64,000 nt of DNA from an uncultured Clostridia bacterium (lineage in GTDB: Bacteria; Bacillota; Clostridia; Oscillospirales; Acutalibacteraceae), in NCBI GenBank assembly GCA_947623505.1, contig CANQGT010000004.1, positions 1 to 64,000 on the forward strand, given 5' to 3'. Numbering within the stretch: the stretch's first letter is position 1; each line of letters starts with the position of its first letter. The notes beneath the pieces were generated by a model. That model saw only the letters and a list, made by a program, of their open reading frames with translations. It ran no database searches and had not been told where the DNA came from. Below, piece after piece: positions 8,001-13,800 of this stretch. The translations under genes were made by a program, and so were the position numbers.

Positions 8001-8934
8001 CGCCGTCGTTTCCGCTGCCGTCGATAACCTTGGGATTTCCGTCTTTGTCAAGCCTTACCGGATCGTCCCAGGTAGCGTCCACGGCGAACCATCTGCCGCC
8101 GATATTAACGGCGTTCCACATATGCATTTCAGGAGCGTTGCCCGAATTTTGAATGCCGTGAATAAGCACGCACGGTATGCCGAGCCTTGTGAGGATAACC
8201 TGCATTGCGCGGGAATAGCTTTCGCATACGCCCTCGTGGGTGACAAGCGCGTAAAGCGTGCGGATATAGCCCACATTTTCGGGCTTGCATTCGTTTTCAA
8301 AGCGATAGCTTATTCTTTTTGTAACCTGATCGTGAACATACTGCACCTTTGCGGCCGCAGCGTCGGATTCGTTGTAGCCTTCCGTGTTTACGGCATTCGC
8401 GCCGTCGATTATTTCATCGATAACGGCGTTAAGAGCTTCGTTTTTGGCCTGAACGTCGGCAGCGCCCGAAACGCCTGAAACATAGTAATTATCGGAACGC
8501 CCTATGCCCAAAACGGCGGAATATTCCCCGTTTTCAAGTTTACCAACCCTAAGGGTAAGATAAGAGCTGTCTATATACCACGCTTCGGAATGGTCAAGGT
8601 CAAACGCGTCCTTCGCGGCGGAATAATCGTCCGACAGCGAAGTGTCGCCCGCCAAATAATTGCCGAGCTCCGCCTGCGTGACGGCGCCATTGGCGGCAAG
8701 GTCAACTCCGCTTTTTCCGTCCGCAAGCTCACCGTTTTCATACGCGCTGTAAAGCGCGCCGTATATTTTCTGCGCCCTGCCGTTTAACTGATCGTAGAAG
8801 TAGTGGGAATCGCCCACACCTTGAGCCCCGACGGCGACAGCCGAATTACCGGCCGCCATCGCGACCGTGAGGCTTGAAACGGCCATTACCGCGGCAAGCA
8901 ACCGGCATAACGCTTTTTTCATCTTCTGTTTCAC
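5098..8934 (-). CDS. Large wall-anchored protein with transglutaminase-like domain
   Basis: A 1278-residue secreted protein. It has a signal peptide (KKALCRLLAAVMAVSSLTVAMA), then a transglutaminase-like cysteine protease fold with the triad C237 (GVCESYSRAM), H271 (HMWNAV) and D286 (VDATWDDP). A long middle region of unknown fold follows. The last 230 residues hold six HxH / CxxCG modules (YKCTVCG, DVCEICG, CDVCG, YCLGCG, CACG, CTVCG). The end is SPPTGE, a hydrophobic helix and RKRAYRR, a sortase-type anchor close to LPxTG. The start is GTG at 8934 with GGGGG 8 bases upstream; an ATG four codons in (8922) has a poorer site. It probably acts on the cell surface in peptide or protein cross-link processing. 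The actual substrate cannot be read from sequence. It is monocistronic. Confidence 0.75.
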   Translation of the reverse strand: MKQKMKKALCRLLAAVMAVSSLTVAMAAGNSAVAVGAQGVGDSHYFYDQLNGRAQKIYGALYSAYENGELADGKSGVDLAANGAVTQAELGNYLAGDTSLSDDYSAAKDAFDLDHSEAWYIDSSYLTLRVGKLENGEYSAVLGIGRSDNYYVSGVSGAADVQAKNEALNAVIDEIIDGANAVNTEGYNESDAAAAKVQYVHDQVTKRISYRFENECKPENVGYIRTLYALVTHEGVCESYSRAMQVILTRLGIPCVLIHGIQNSGNAPEMHMWNAVNIGGRWFAVDATWDDPVRLDKDGNPKVIDGSGNDGGENDTYLLVGMDVIGANWLPSGVVSTGNAEFSYPEIEDRSFDGENVYTDAVGLHVQYTAMADMEGAEAGQWTIDYNGMGMKKAAEQGFYLILKMYDEHPDGTSHYMEDWYYAAASLAILEMGGSNGFFYDTDDYLKMYTATCEYVEFALTTRRPDGIETWYNPPASNGLSQDPETGWYHGDGSDIIAQTGLLYNMNSSYEAAPYVSKQYPDPTQTNNTGQTYRMHIEFDDRLYHPAVQGEDAPAAISMAGSGAPETEDMKNAANQNVGVKYTCYQQDRDGETVEYELVGEVNFDTDCDNFVDGDEITWLYKCDNDDPNHVHSPEDCYIYGVEFDYRASTNWSDDTTLYDFELTGLVGSRSNRFANHFSYVMSTAMCPYAYRSQGIDWALWGRPSLLDNPNDLDLSKMSVEGVDGSKESLDELQKQMKIDDMNGKLMLVVEEIGTEDGMSREKYREVTDAFDEFTDIDESAVKSSSMYEINFTRLCKMTVAMEGESIRLQVGFPKGYDAEDAANNTVVFKAYHFTRCSANHPCGNEDKQGHKYGDDIVSVEEIPVAVTPYGLVILCSSFSPFELVAFDASKVDADELEKSNNIVVNTDGNGKVIYNGKDAVGANGFIPVKAGENYTFTVQPKEGYTVDVVSVGGLSIPVENNEFTVNYSDLAGLNDVLNVSFVPAQLKQEEEEQGITSAVPNVVSDYEPHEHIYEQDSEKPATCGEAGYTVYKCTVCGRTFTQEIPATGEHTFTEDYDCTTADVCEICGKVVNQAMSHDFSGDAEATSDGHVFACVNPNCRAVSESVPHEGGNATCVSGGICDVCGYEYLPKDASNHTGGTEVRGKKEATFDEEGYTGDVYCLGCGELISAGQTVEKLTETHKHSYGEWQVDGDHHFRECACGETDGYGEHTYENGVCTVCGAKEKAPAAENTRPGSTVSPPTGEDIFLVFWLGALLTASVAAVVYLVVKNRKRAYRR

Positions 8935-8967
8935 TGGAAAACCCCCGTTCTCTTAACTTATGCTATT

Positions 8968-8996
8968 ATTATATTTATTAAGCATACGATTTGCAA
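8968..8996 (-). promoter_or_regulatory. Promoter of the surface-protein gene
   Basis: Minus strand: TTGCAA (8991-8996), a 17-bp spacer and TATAAT (8968-8973), about 34 bases before the GTG start. Confidence 0.6.
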
Positions 8997-9098
8997 CAGT
9001 AATTTCAAAATATTACAAATTATTTACAATTATTACAAAACCGTCAATACCCGAAAAGCTACTGCCTTTCTCAATTCGGCGAAATATTCCGTTTTATA

Positions 9099-9127
9099 TT
9101 GAAACAGCGTAATTTTTAAGTTATACT
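9099..9127 (+). promoter_or_regulatory. Promoter of the SGNH hydrolase gene
   Basis: TTGAAA, a 17-bp spacer and TATACT, 44 bases before the ATG. It diverges from the surface-protein promoter. Confidence 0.55.
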
Positions 9128-9171
9128 GAATATAGATTTACACGGCAAGCACCGAAAAGCGGGGTATTCAG

Positions 9172-9813
9172 ATGAATTTAAAAAAAGTGGAGCAAAGAAC
9201 GGCCTACGGAGCGGACAAAAAAAACAAGGTTCAGAATTTCGAGCTGCTCAACACAAAATACTGCAAAAAGGGGCAGACCGTGCTTGCGGGAGATTCCATA
9301 ACCGAGCTTTACAATTTGGAATTATTCGGCGAATACAGCGAAAAAACGGGGAAGCTTGTGTATAACCGCGGCATAAGCGGAGACACAAGCAACAGATTGC
9401 TTGAACGCTTTGAAAACACCGTGCTGAATTTAGAGCCGACGAATATCGTTCTGCTCATAGGCACCAACGATTTGGCAGTTGGCGCAAGCGTTAATTACAT
9501 AATCGAAAACGTGGAAAAGATAATAAGGCTTTCAAGGGAAAAATGCCCCGGGGTAAACATAATTATTGAAGCGGTTTACCCCGTAAACAACATAATAAAC
9601 AGCCAGGGCGGAAGGGGCAACAGCGCGATAAAAACCCTCAACAAAGGTCTTGAAGGCCTCGCGGCGATGCAGAACGCGGAATTTATCGATCTCACCGGCG
9701 AATTTGCCGATAAGTTCGGTTTTCTTAAAAGAAAATACACATACGACGGGCTTCACGTCAACGCTCTCGCGTATGAGGTCGTGACCGCCGCAATACTTCC
9801 GTATTTAAAATAA
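9172..9813 (+). CDS. SGNH/GDSL-family hydrolase
   Basis: A 213-residue member of the SGNH (GDSL lipase/acylhydrolase) superfamily, serine esterases acting on acyl or acetyl esters. Block I is AGDSITELY (nucleophile Ser in GDS), block II is NRGISGDTS, block III is IGTND, and block V is DGLHVN with the catalytic Asp-His pair. The N-terminal 35 residues are basic and lack a signal peptide, so the enzyme is probably cytoplasmic. The start has GCGGGG about 8 bases upstream. It has its own promoter and terminator. Related proteins are called platelet-activating-factor acetylhydrolase-like or acetylxylan esterase-like, but the substrate here is unknown. Confidence 0.82.
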   Translation: MNLKKVEQRTAYGADKKNKVQNFELLNTKYCKKGQTVLAGDSITELYNLELFGEYSEKTGKLVYNRGISGDTSNRLLERFENTVLNLEPTNIVLLIGTNDLAVGASVNYIIENVEKIIRLSREKCPGVNIIIEAVYPVNNIINSQGGRGNSAIKTLNKGLEGLAAMQNAEFIDLTGEFADKFGFLKRKYTYDGLHVNALAYEVVTAAILPYLK

Positions 9814-9825
9814 GACTTATTTCAG

Positions 9826-9855
9826 GCGGAGCCGGAGCTCCGCTTTTGTTTTTGT
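9826..9855 (+). terminator. Terminator of the SGNH hydrolase gene
   Basis: GCGGAGC and GCTCCGC form a 7-bp stem with a CGGA loop, then TTTTGTTTTTG. It separates this gene from obg. Confidence 0.8.
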
Positions 9856-9883
9856 TGCATTTTTTTACCCGTTCTGCTAATAT
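9855..9883 (+). promoter_or_regulatory. Promoter of obg-mrnC
   Basis: TTGCAT, a 17-bp spacer and TAATAT, 25 bases before the obg ATG and directly after the preceding terminator. Confidence 0.5.
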
Positions 9884-9908
9884 CTATAGCTGAGGGAGAT
9901 ATGATAAT

Positions 9909-11180
9909 ATGTTTGTTGACATAGCTAAAATTAAAATAAAGGCGGGCGACGGCGGCGACGGCGCTGTTGCCTTTCACCGTGAAAAATATGTGGCTTCGGG
10001 AGGCCCCGACGGCGGCGACGGTGGCAGGGGCGGCGACGTTGTTTTTGTTGTGGACGACAATCTCGCAACGCTTGCGGATTTCAGATACAAACGAAAATAC
10101 GCCGCGAAAAACGGTCTGCCCGGCGAAGGGGACAAGAAGCACGGCAAAAACGGCGAAAGTCTTGAGATACGCGTGCCGCGCGGCACGGTGATAAAAGAGG
10201 CGAACAGCGGCGCGGTTATGGCGGATATGAGCAAAACTGAGCGCTTCGTTGCCGCAAGAGGAGGCAAAGGCGGCTGGGGGAACCGCCGTTTCGCGACGCC
10301 GACAAGGCAGGCGCCGAGATTCGCGAAACCCGGCGTTCCCGGAGAGGAATGGGAAGTAAGCCTTGAGCTCAAACTTCTTGCCGACATAGGCTTGATCGGT
10401 TACCCCTCCGTCGGAAAATCAAGCCTTATTTCGGTCGTTTCCCAAGCAAAGCCGAAAATTGCGGATTATCATTTCACAACGCTCGTGCCTAATCTCGGCG
10501 TTGTGTATATGGGCGATGGAAATTCCTTTGTTATTGCCGATATACCCGGCCTTATCGAAGGCGCGGGGGAAGGAGTCGGCCTCGGCCACGAATTTTTGAA
10601 GCACGTTCAGCGCTGCCGGATGCTTGTTCACATAGTCGACGTGAGCGGTCACGAGGGCAGGGATCCGAAAAAAGATTTTGAAACGATAAACAGGGAGCTT
10701 GCTAAATACGATCCCGAGCTTGCCGAAAGGCCGCAGATAGTGGCGGGAAATAAAATAGATATGGCGGAGCCGGAGCAGATTGAGGATTTCAAAGCGTGGG
10801 CAGAGGCTCAGGGCTATGAGTACCATTCAATATGCGCTCCCATTTGCGAAGGTACTGCCGAGCTTATGAACGCCGTGTGGAATAAATTGCAGACCTTGCC
10901 GCCTATCAGGGAATACGAGGCGCAGGAAATTCCCATCGAAAGCCTGATAAAAAAGGACAGCGGATTTCGCATATCAAATCCCGAAAAAGGCTATTTCATA
11001 GTGGAAGCGGATTGGTTCCCGAAAGTACTTCGCGGAGTTGACGTTGAGGATTACGAGAGCTTGCAATATATGCAGAACGTGCTTGAAAAAAGCGGCGTTT
11101 TCGATGCGCTGCGCAAAAAAGGGATTCAGGAGGGAGACACTGTTTCGATATACGATATCGAATTTGAATATGTGCCTTAA
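9909..11180 (+). CDS. obg: GTPase Obg/CgtA
   Basis: Conserved GTPase that binds the 50S ribosomal subunit and links ribosome assembly to stress and, in spore-formers, to sporulation. Residues 1-158 are the glycine-rich Obg domain (KAGDGGDGAVAFHREKYV, GGRGGDV). The G domain follows with the P-loop GYPSVGKSSL, switch I TTLVPNLG, DIPGLIEGA and NKID. After about residue 340 comes the OCT domain found in Firmicutes Obg proteins. At 423 residues it has normal length. GAGGGAG lies 9-10 bases before the ATG. mrnC follows after 6 bases, so the two are co-transcribed. Clostridia often carry obg near ribosome and RNA-processing genes. Confidence 0.96.
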   Translation: MFVDIAKIKIKAGDGGDGAVAFHREKYVASGGPDGGDGGRGGDVVFVVDDNLATLADFRYKRKYAAKNGLPGEGDKKHGKNGESLEIRVPRGTVIKEANSGAVMADMSKTERFVAARGGKGGWGNRRFATPTRQAPRFAKPGVPGEEWEVSLELKLLADIGLIGYPSVGKSSLISVVSQAKPKIADYHFTTLVPNLGVVYMGDGNSFVIADIPGLIEGAGEGVGLGHEFLKHVQRCRMLVHIVDVSGHEGRDPKKDFETINRELAKYDPELAERPQIVAGNKIDMAEPEQIEDFKAWAEAQGYEYHSICAPICEGTAELMNAVWNKLQTLPPIREYEAQEIPIESLIKKDSGFRISNPEKGYFIVEADWFPKVLRGVDVEDYESLQYMQNVLEKSGVFDALRKKGIQEGDTVSIYDIEFEYVP

Positions 11181-11186
11181 TCGTCT

Positions 11187-11573
11187 ATGAGATTTACCGA
11201 AATGAATGTTGAGCCAAAAAAGCTCAGTCCTCTCAATCTTGCGTTTGTGGGCGACTGCGTTTACGAAATGATGGTGCGCGAAACGCTTGTGTGCGCGGCA
11301 AACCGCCCCGTAAACGACCTGCACGCCGAAAGCGTAAAATACGTTTCGGCGAAAGCCCAAACTCAGGCTTATGAAAAAATCAGAAATATTCTGAGTGAAG
11401 AGGAAACCGCGCAGTTCAAACGCGGAAGGAACGCGAAAACAGGTCACCTGCCCAAAAGCGCGACTTCGGCGGAGTACCATACGGCGACAGGGATAGAAGC
11501 GCTGTTCGGCTATCTCTACTTTATTGGCGAAATCGACCGCATAAGAGAACTGTTTAAAATAATCAATGAATGA
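11187..11573 (+). CDS. mrnC: Mini-ribonuclease III
   Basis: Mini-RNase III, a dimeric enzyme with the RNase III catalytic domain but no dsRNA-binding domain. In Bacillus it matures 23S rRNA. The signature LAFVGDCVYEMMVRE carries catalytic acidic residues, and the second motif TGIEALFGYLYFIGE supplies the others. The length of 128 residues is typical. The start at 11187 lies 6 bases after the obg stop with no clear Shine-Dalgarno. A start at MNVEPKK (11202) is also possible; translational coupling with obg would explain the weak site. The gene is followed by repeats with no obvious terminator. Confidence 0.9.
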   Translation: MRFTEMNVEPKKLSPLNLAFVGDCVYEMMVRETLVCAANRPVNDLHAESVKYVSAKAQTQAYEKIRNILSEEETAQFKRGRNAKTGHLPKSATSAEYHTATGIEALFGYLYFIGEIDRIRELFKIINE

Positions 11574-12180
11574 TATTTTGCCGGCAGGCAGTCTGAGGGG
11601 TTGTCAATATAATCTTCAACCGTTTTGGCTCACCTGTGTAAGGGGAGCTGTCTGCCGTTAGGCAGACTGAGGGGTTGGTCAGTTACAATAACGCTGTTGT
11701 TACAGAACACTACAACCCTTCCGTTTCGCTTACGCTCAACACCTTCCCTTACACAGGGAAGGCTCATTTTAACAGAAGCGTTCTTTCACCTCTTTGGCTC
11801 ACCTGTGTAAGGAGAGCCGGCTGCCGTTAGGCAGACTGAGGGGTTGGTCGATACAATCTTTAACCTTTTTGGCTCTCCTGTGTAAGGGGAGCCGGCTGCC
11901 GTTAGGCAGACTGAGGGGTTGGTCGATACAATCTTTAACCTCTTTGGCTCACCTGTGCAAGGGGAGCTGTCTGCCGTAAGGCAGACTGAGGGGTTGGTCA
12001 ATTACAATAACGCTGTTGTTACAGAACACTACAACCCTTCCGTTTCGCTTACGCTCAACACCTTCCCTTACACAGGGAAGGCGGAGAGAGGTGGGATTGT
12101 TCGCTTGCCATAACCTTACACAGGGAAGGCGGAGAAAGAGGAAAAATATGGGGAAATGTGCGGGAGCCAAATCGGTAAAA
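11574..12180. repeat. Block of palindromic repeats (A-B-A-A-A-B)
   Basis: A noncoding block of about 600 bases. Unit A (about 62 bp, GGCTCACCTGTGTAAGGGGAGC + GTCTGCCGTTAGGCAGAC + TGAGGGGTTGGTC) occurs at 11619-11680, 11788-11849, 11863-11924 and 11938-11999, with the last three at an exact 75-bp period. A truncated copy lies at 11581-11610. Unit B (about 83 bp, TTACAATAACGCTG...CCTTCCCTTACACAGGGAAGG) occurs at 11682-11763 and again at 12001-12082, nearly identical. A B-end fragment follows at 12112-12134. B resembles the inverse of A (TTACACAGG against CCTGTGTAA), so each A-B pair could fold as a long hairpin. It looks like a dispersed MITE-like or REP-like intergenic element of Clostridia. 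The short ORFs here are not genes. Confidence 0.8.
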
Positions 12181-12252
12181 TAGCATTGAATTTATATCAA
12201 ATATATGATAAAATTTTCACAGGCAATTTAATATGAACGGGAGGAGACTGTT

Positions 12253-12792
12253 TTGCCGAAGCCGACAAAGAATCAAATCCTTAAAGGTTTTTCCGTTTTG
12301 CTGAAGGATTATGAGCTTGACAAAATAACGGTAACTATGCTTGTTAAAGAATGCAATATAAGCAGGCAGACATTTTATTATCATTTTTCAGATATACCCG
12401 CTATGATAAAATGGGGTATCAGGCAGAGCACGGAAAATTGCATTGAAAGCGTTAAAAACACAAGCGACATAAGAGAGGCTACTCAAGTCTATTTTGATTT
12501 CATTGAGGAAAGCAAATTTTTTCTTACAAAATGCCTTTCCTCATCGTATTTCGGTTGCACCGCCGCCGTTTTGAAAAAAAGCGTTACGGAATACATTACA
12601 TATTTCGTAAATAAAAATCCCTCGCTTTTAAACTCCGAGAGCGACGTGGTTGAATTTATAACCGATCTTCTTTCAAATGCCGTTACGGGGCAGATAATTT
12701 CATCGATTTTTACTGATGAAAAGCTGAATTTCAGGGAGATACCGACAAAAGCGGAGAAAATCATTCTTCGGAATATCATAAAAAGCGACTGA
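12253..12792 (+). CDS. TetR/AcrR-family transcriptional regulator
   Basis: A 179-residue one-component regulator. The N-terminal helix-turn-helix is clear: ITVTMLVKECNISRQTFYYHFSDIPAMIKW (residues about 25-54). The rest is a helical ligand/dimer domain of about 120 residues. The arrangement resembles the DhaS-like TetR subgroup with short C-terminal domain. The start is TTG at 12253, 8 bases after GGGAGGAG; an upstream ATG at 12233 is out of frame. It lies between the repeat block and a bidirectional terminator and faces the end of the sulfoquinovose operon. No target operator can be assigned. Confidence 0.82.
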   Translation: MPKPTKNQILKGFSVLLKDYELDKITVTMLVKECNISRQTFYYHFSDIPAMIKWGIRQSTENCIESVKNTSDIREATQVYFDFIEESKFFLTKCLSSSYFGCTAAVLKKSVTEYITYFVNKNPSLLNSESDVVEFITDLLSNAVTGQIISSIFTDEKLNFREIPTKAEKIILRNIIKSD

Positions 12793-12819
12793 AAATACGA
12801 ACATTACATAGTTATATAA

Positions 12820-12846
12820 AAAAGCAGACGGGATCCGTCTGCTTTT
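12820..12846. terminator. Bidirectional terminator (TetR gene / sulfoquinovose operon)
   Basis: AAAAGCAGACGG and CCGTCTGCTTTT form a perfect 12-bp stem with a GAT loop, with A- and T-tracts on both sides. It ends the TetR gene on the plus strand and the ten-gene operon on the minus strand. Confidence 0.85.
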
Positions 12847-12885
12847 GCTGTTTTATATGGGGCAACCGAAAATCCGAGCCGTTTT

Positions 12886-13794
12886 TTAATGCTCCGAAGC
12901 GAACATTCGCTTTTTAAAAAATTCCGTCATTCTGCCTATCTGCTGCGCGCCCTCTTTGCTTTCGGGCCTAAGCACCGCAAACACATGCGGCAGATCCCTG
13001 CCGTCGAATTTACCGTAATCATCAAGCATTACTTCAACGCCGATTTCTCTGAGCTTAGCGGCCGTTTTAAGCGTGGACGCCCTGCCGAGCATATCGCCCG
13101 AGCTTGTTACAAGATAAGTAGGCGGAAATTCGGCATAAGGCGCTATATCGTCAAAATCCATATAAGCGCCGTATTCGTGATCTTTGTAATCCTTGCCCCA
13201 CATCGGTCTTGTGTATATTCCCATAACACCGCATTTATTCATATAGTTTACGCCCGAGGTGAGCGCAAGGGCTTTGAGCGGCAAATCGAAATCTGCCGTT
13301 TTGAAAATTTTTCTCAGCTTTTCGGAGCTTATGAGCGCCGCCGTGTAAAGCGCAAGCTGGCCTCCCGCCGAATCACCCGTGAGTATAACGTTTTCGGTAT
13401 CGCAGGGATACGAGCCCATATTGAGACTTATCCATTTAAGCGCGTTGGCGCAGTCCTGAAGCTGCTGCACCACCGTTACGGCGGGAGTAAGTCTGTAATT
13501 GATATTGAAAACGGTGAATCCCGCTTTTGCAAGATGCAGGCAGTAAAGCCGGTTAAAGCTTTTGTCGTTTGCCATCCAGCCGCCTCCATGAATATCAATT
13601 ATAACCGGCAGCCTGCCCGCCGAGCCTTCGGGATAATAAACGTCAAGCATATGGCGCGGATCCTTATCGTCAATATAAGGTATATCGTATATCCGCTCAA
13701 TACCCTGCGGTTCTGTTTGGGTGGCTCTCAGCTTCGCGTCTTTTTTTGAGTTGCTTTTCCAAAATTCACCCATAAGTTTAAGAACTAAAGACAT
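12886..13794 (-). CDS. Alpha/beta-hydrolase, HSL-type esterase
   Basis: Esterase of the hormone-sensitive-lipase family. The oxyanion-hole motif IDIHGGGW (residues about 67-73) and the nucleophile elbow GDSAGG (S142) are visible, with a likely acid in SSGDMLG and catalytic His in LPHVFAV. Length 302 is normal. No signal peptide is present, so it acts inside the cell. GAGGGTGA lies 6 bases before the ATG, and only 6 bases separate it from the preceding gene. It is the last gene of the sulfoquinovose operon. By context it might remove acyl or acetyl groups from a sulfoquinovose glycoside; that is inference. Similar esterases of unknown role are common in glycoside clusters. Confidence 0.82.
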   Translation of the reverse strand: MSLVLKLMGEFWKSNSKKDAKLRATQTEPQGIERIYDIPYIDDKDPRHMLDVYYPEGSAGRLPVIIDIHGGGWMANDKSFNRLYCLHLAKAGFTVFNINYRLTPAVTVVQQLQDCANALKWISLNMGSYPCDTENVILTGDSAGGQLALYTAALISSEKLRKIFKTADFDLPLKALALTSGVNYMNKCGVMGIYTRPMWGKDYKDHEYGAYMDFDDIAPYAEFPPTYLVTSSGDMLGRASTLKTAAKLREIGVEVMLDDYGKFDGRDLPHVFAVLRPESKEGAQQIGRMTEFFKKRMFASEH

Positions 13795-13800
13795 ATCTTT

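Noticed and set aside
11574-12180. CRISPR array
   Set aside because: Units are 62-83 bp, the linkers are themselves repeated and not unique, and no cas genes are near. The pattern fits tandem palindromic elements.
12889-13749. 286-aa plus-strand ORF opposite the esterase gene
   Set aside because: Shadow ORF: it has low-complexity basic composition and no recognisable motif, while the opposite frame encodes a complete alpha/beta hydrolase. The same applies to 22362-23198, 30978-31748, 36721-37659 and similar long antisense ORFs.
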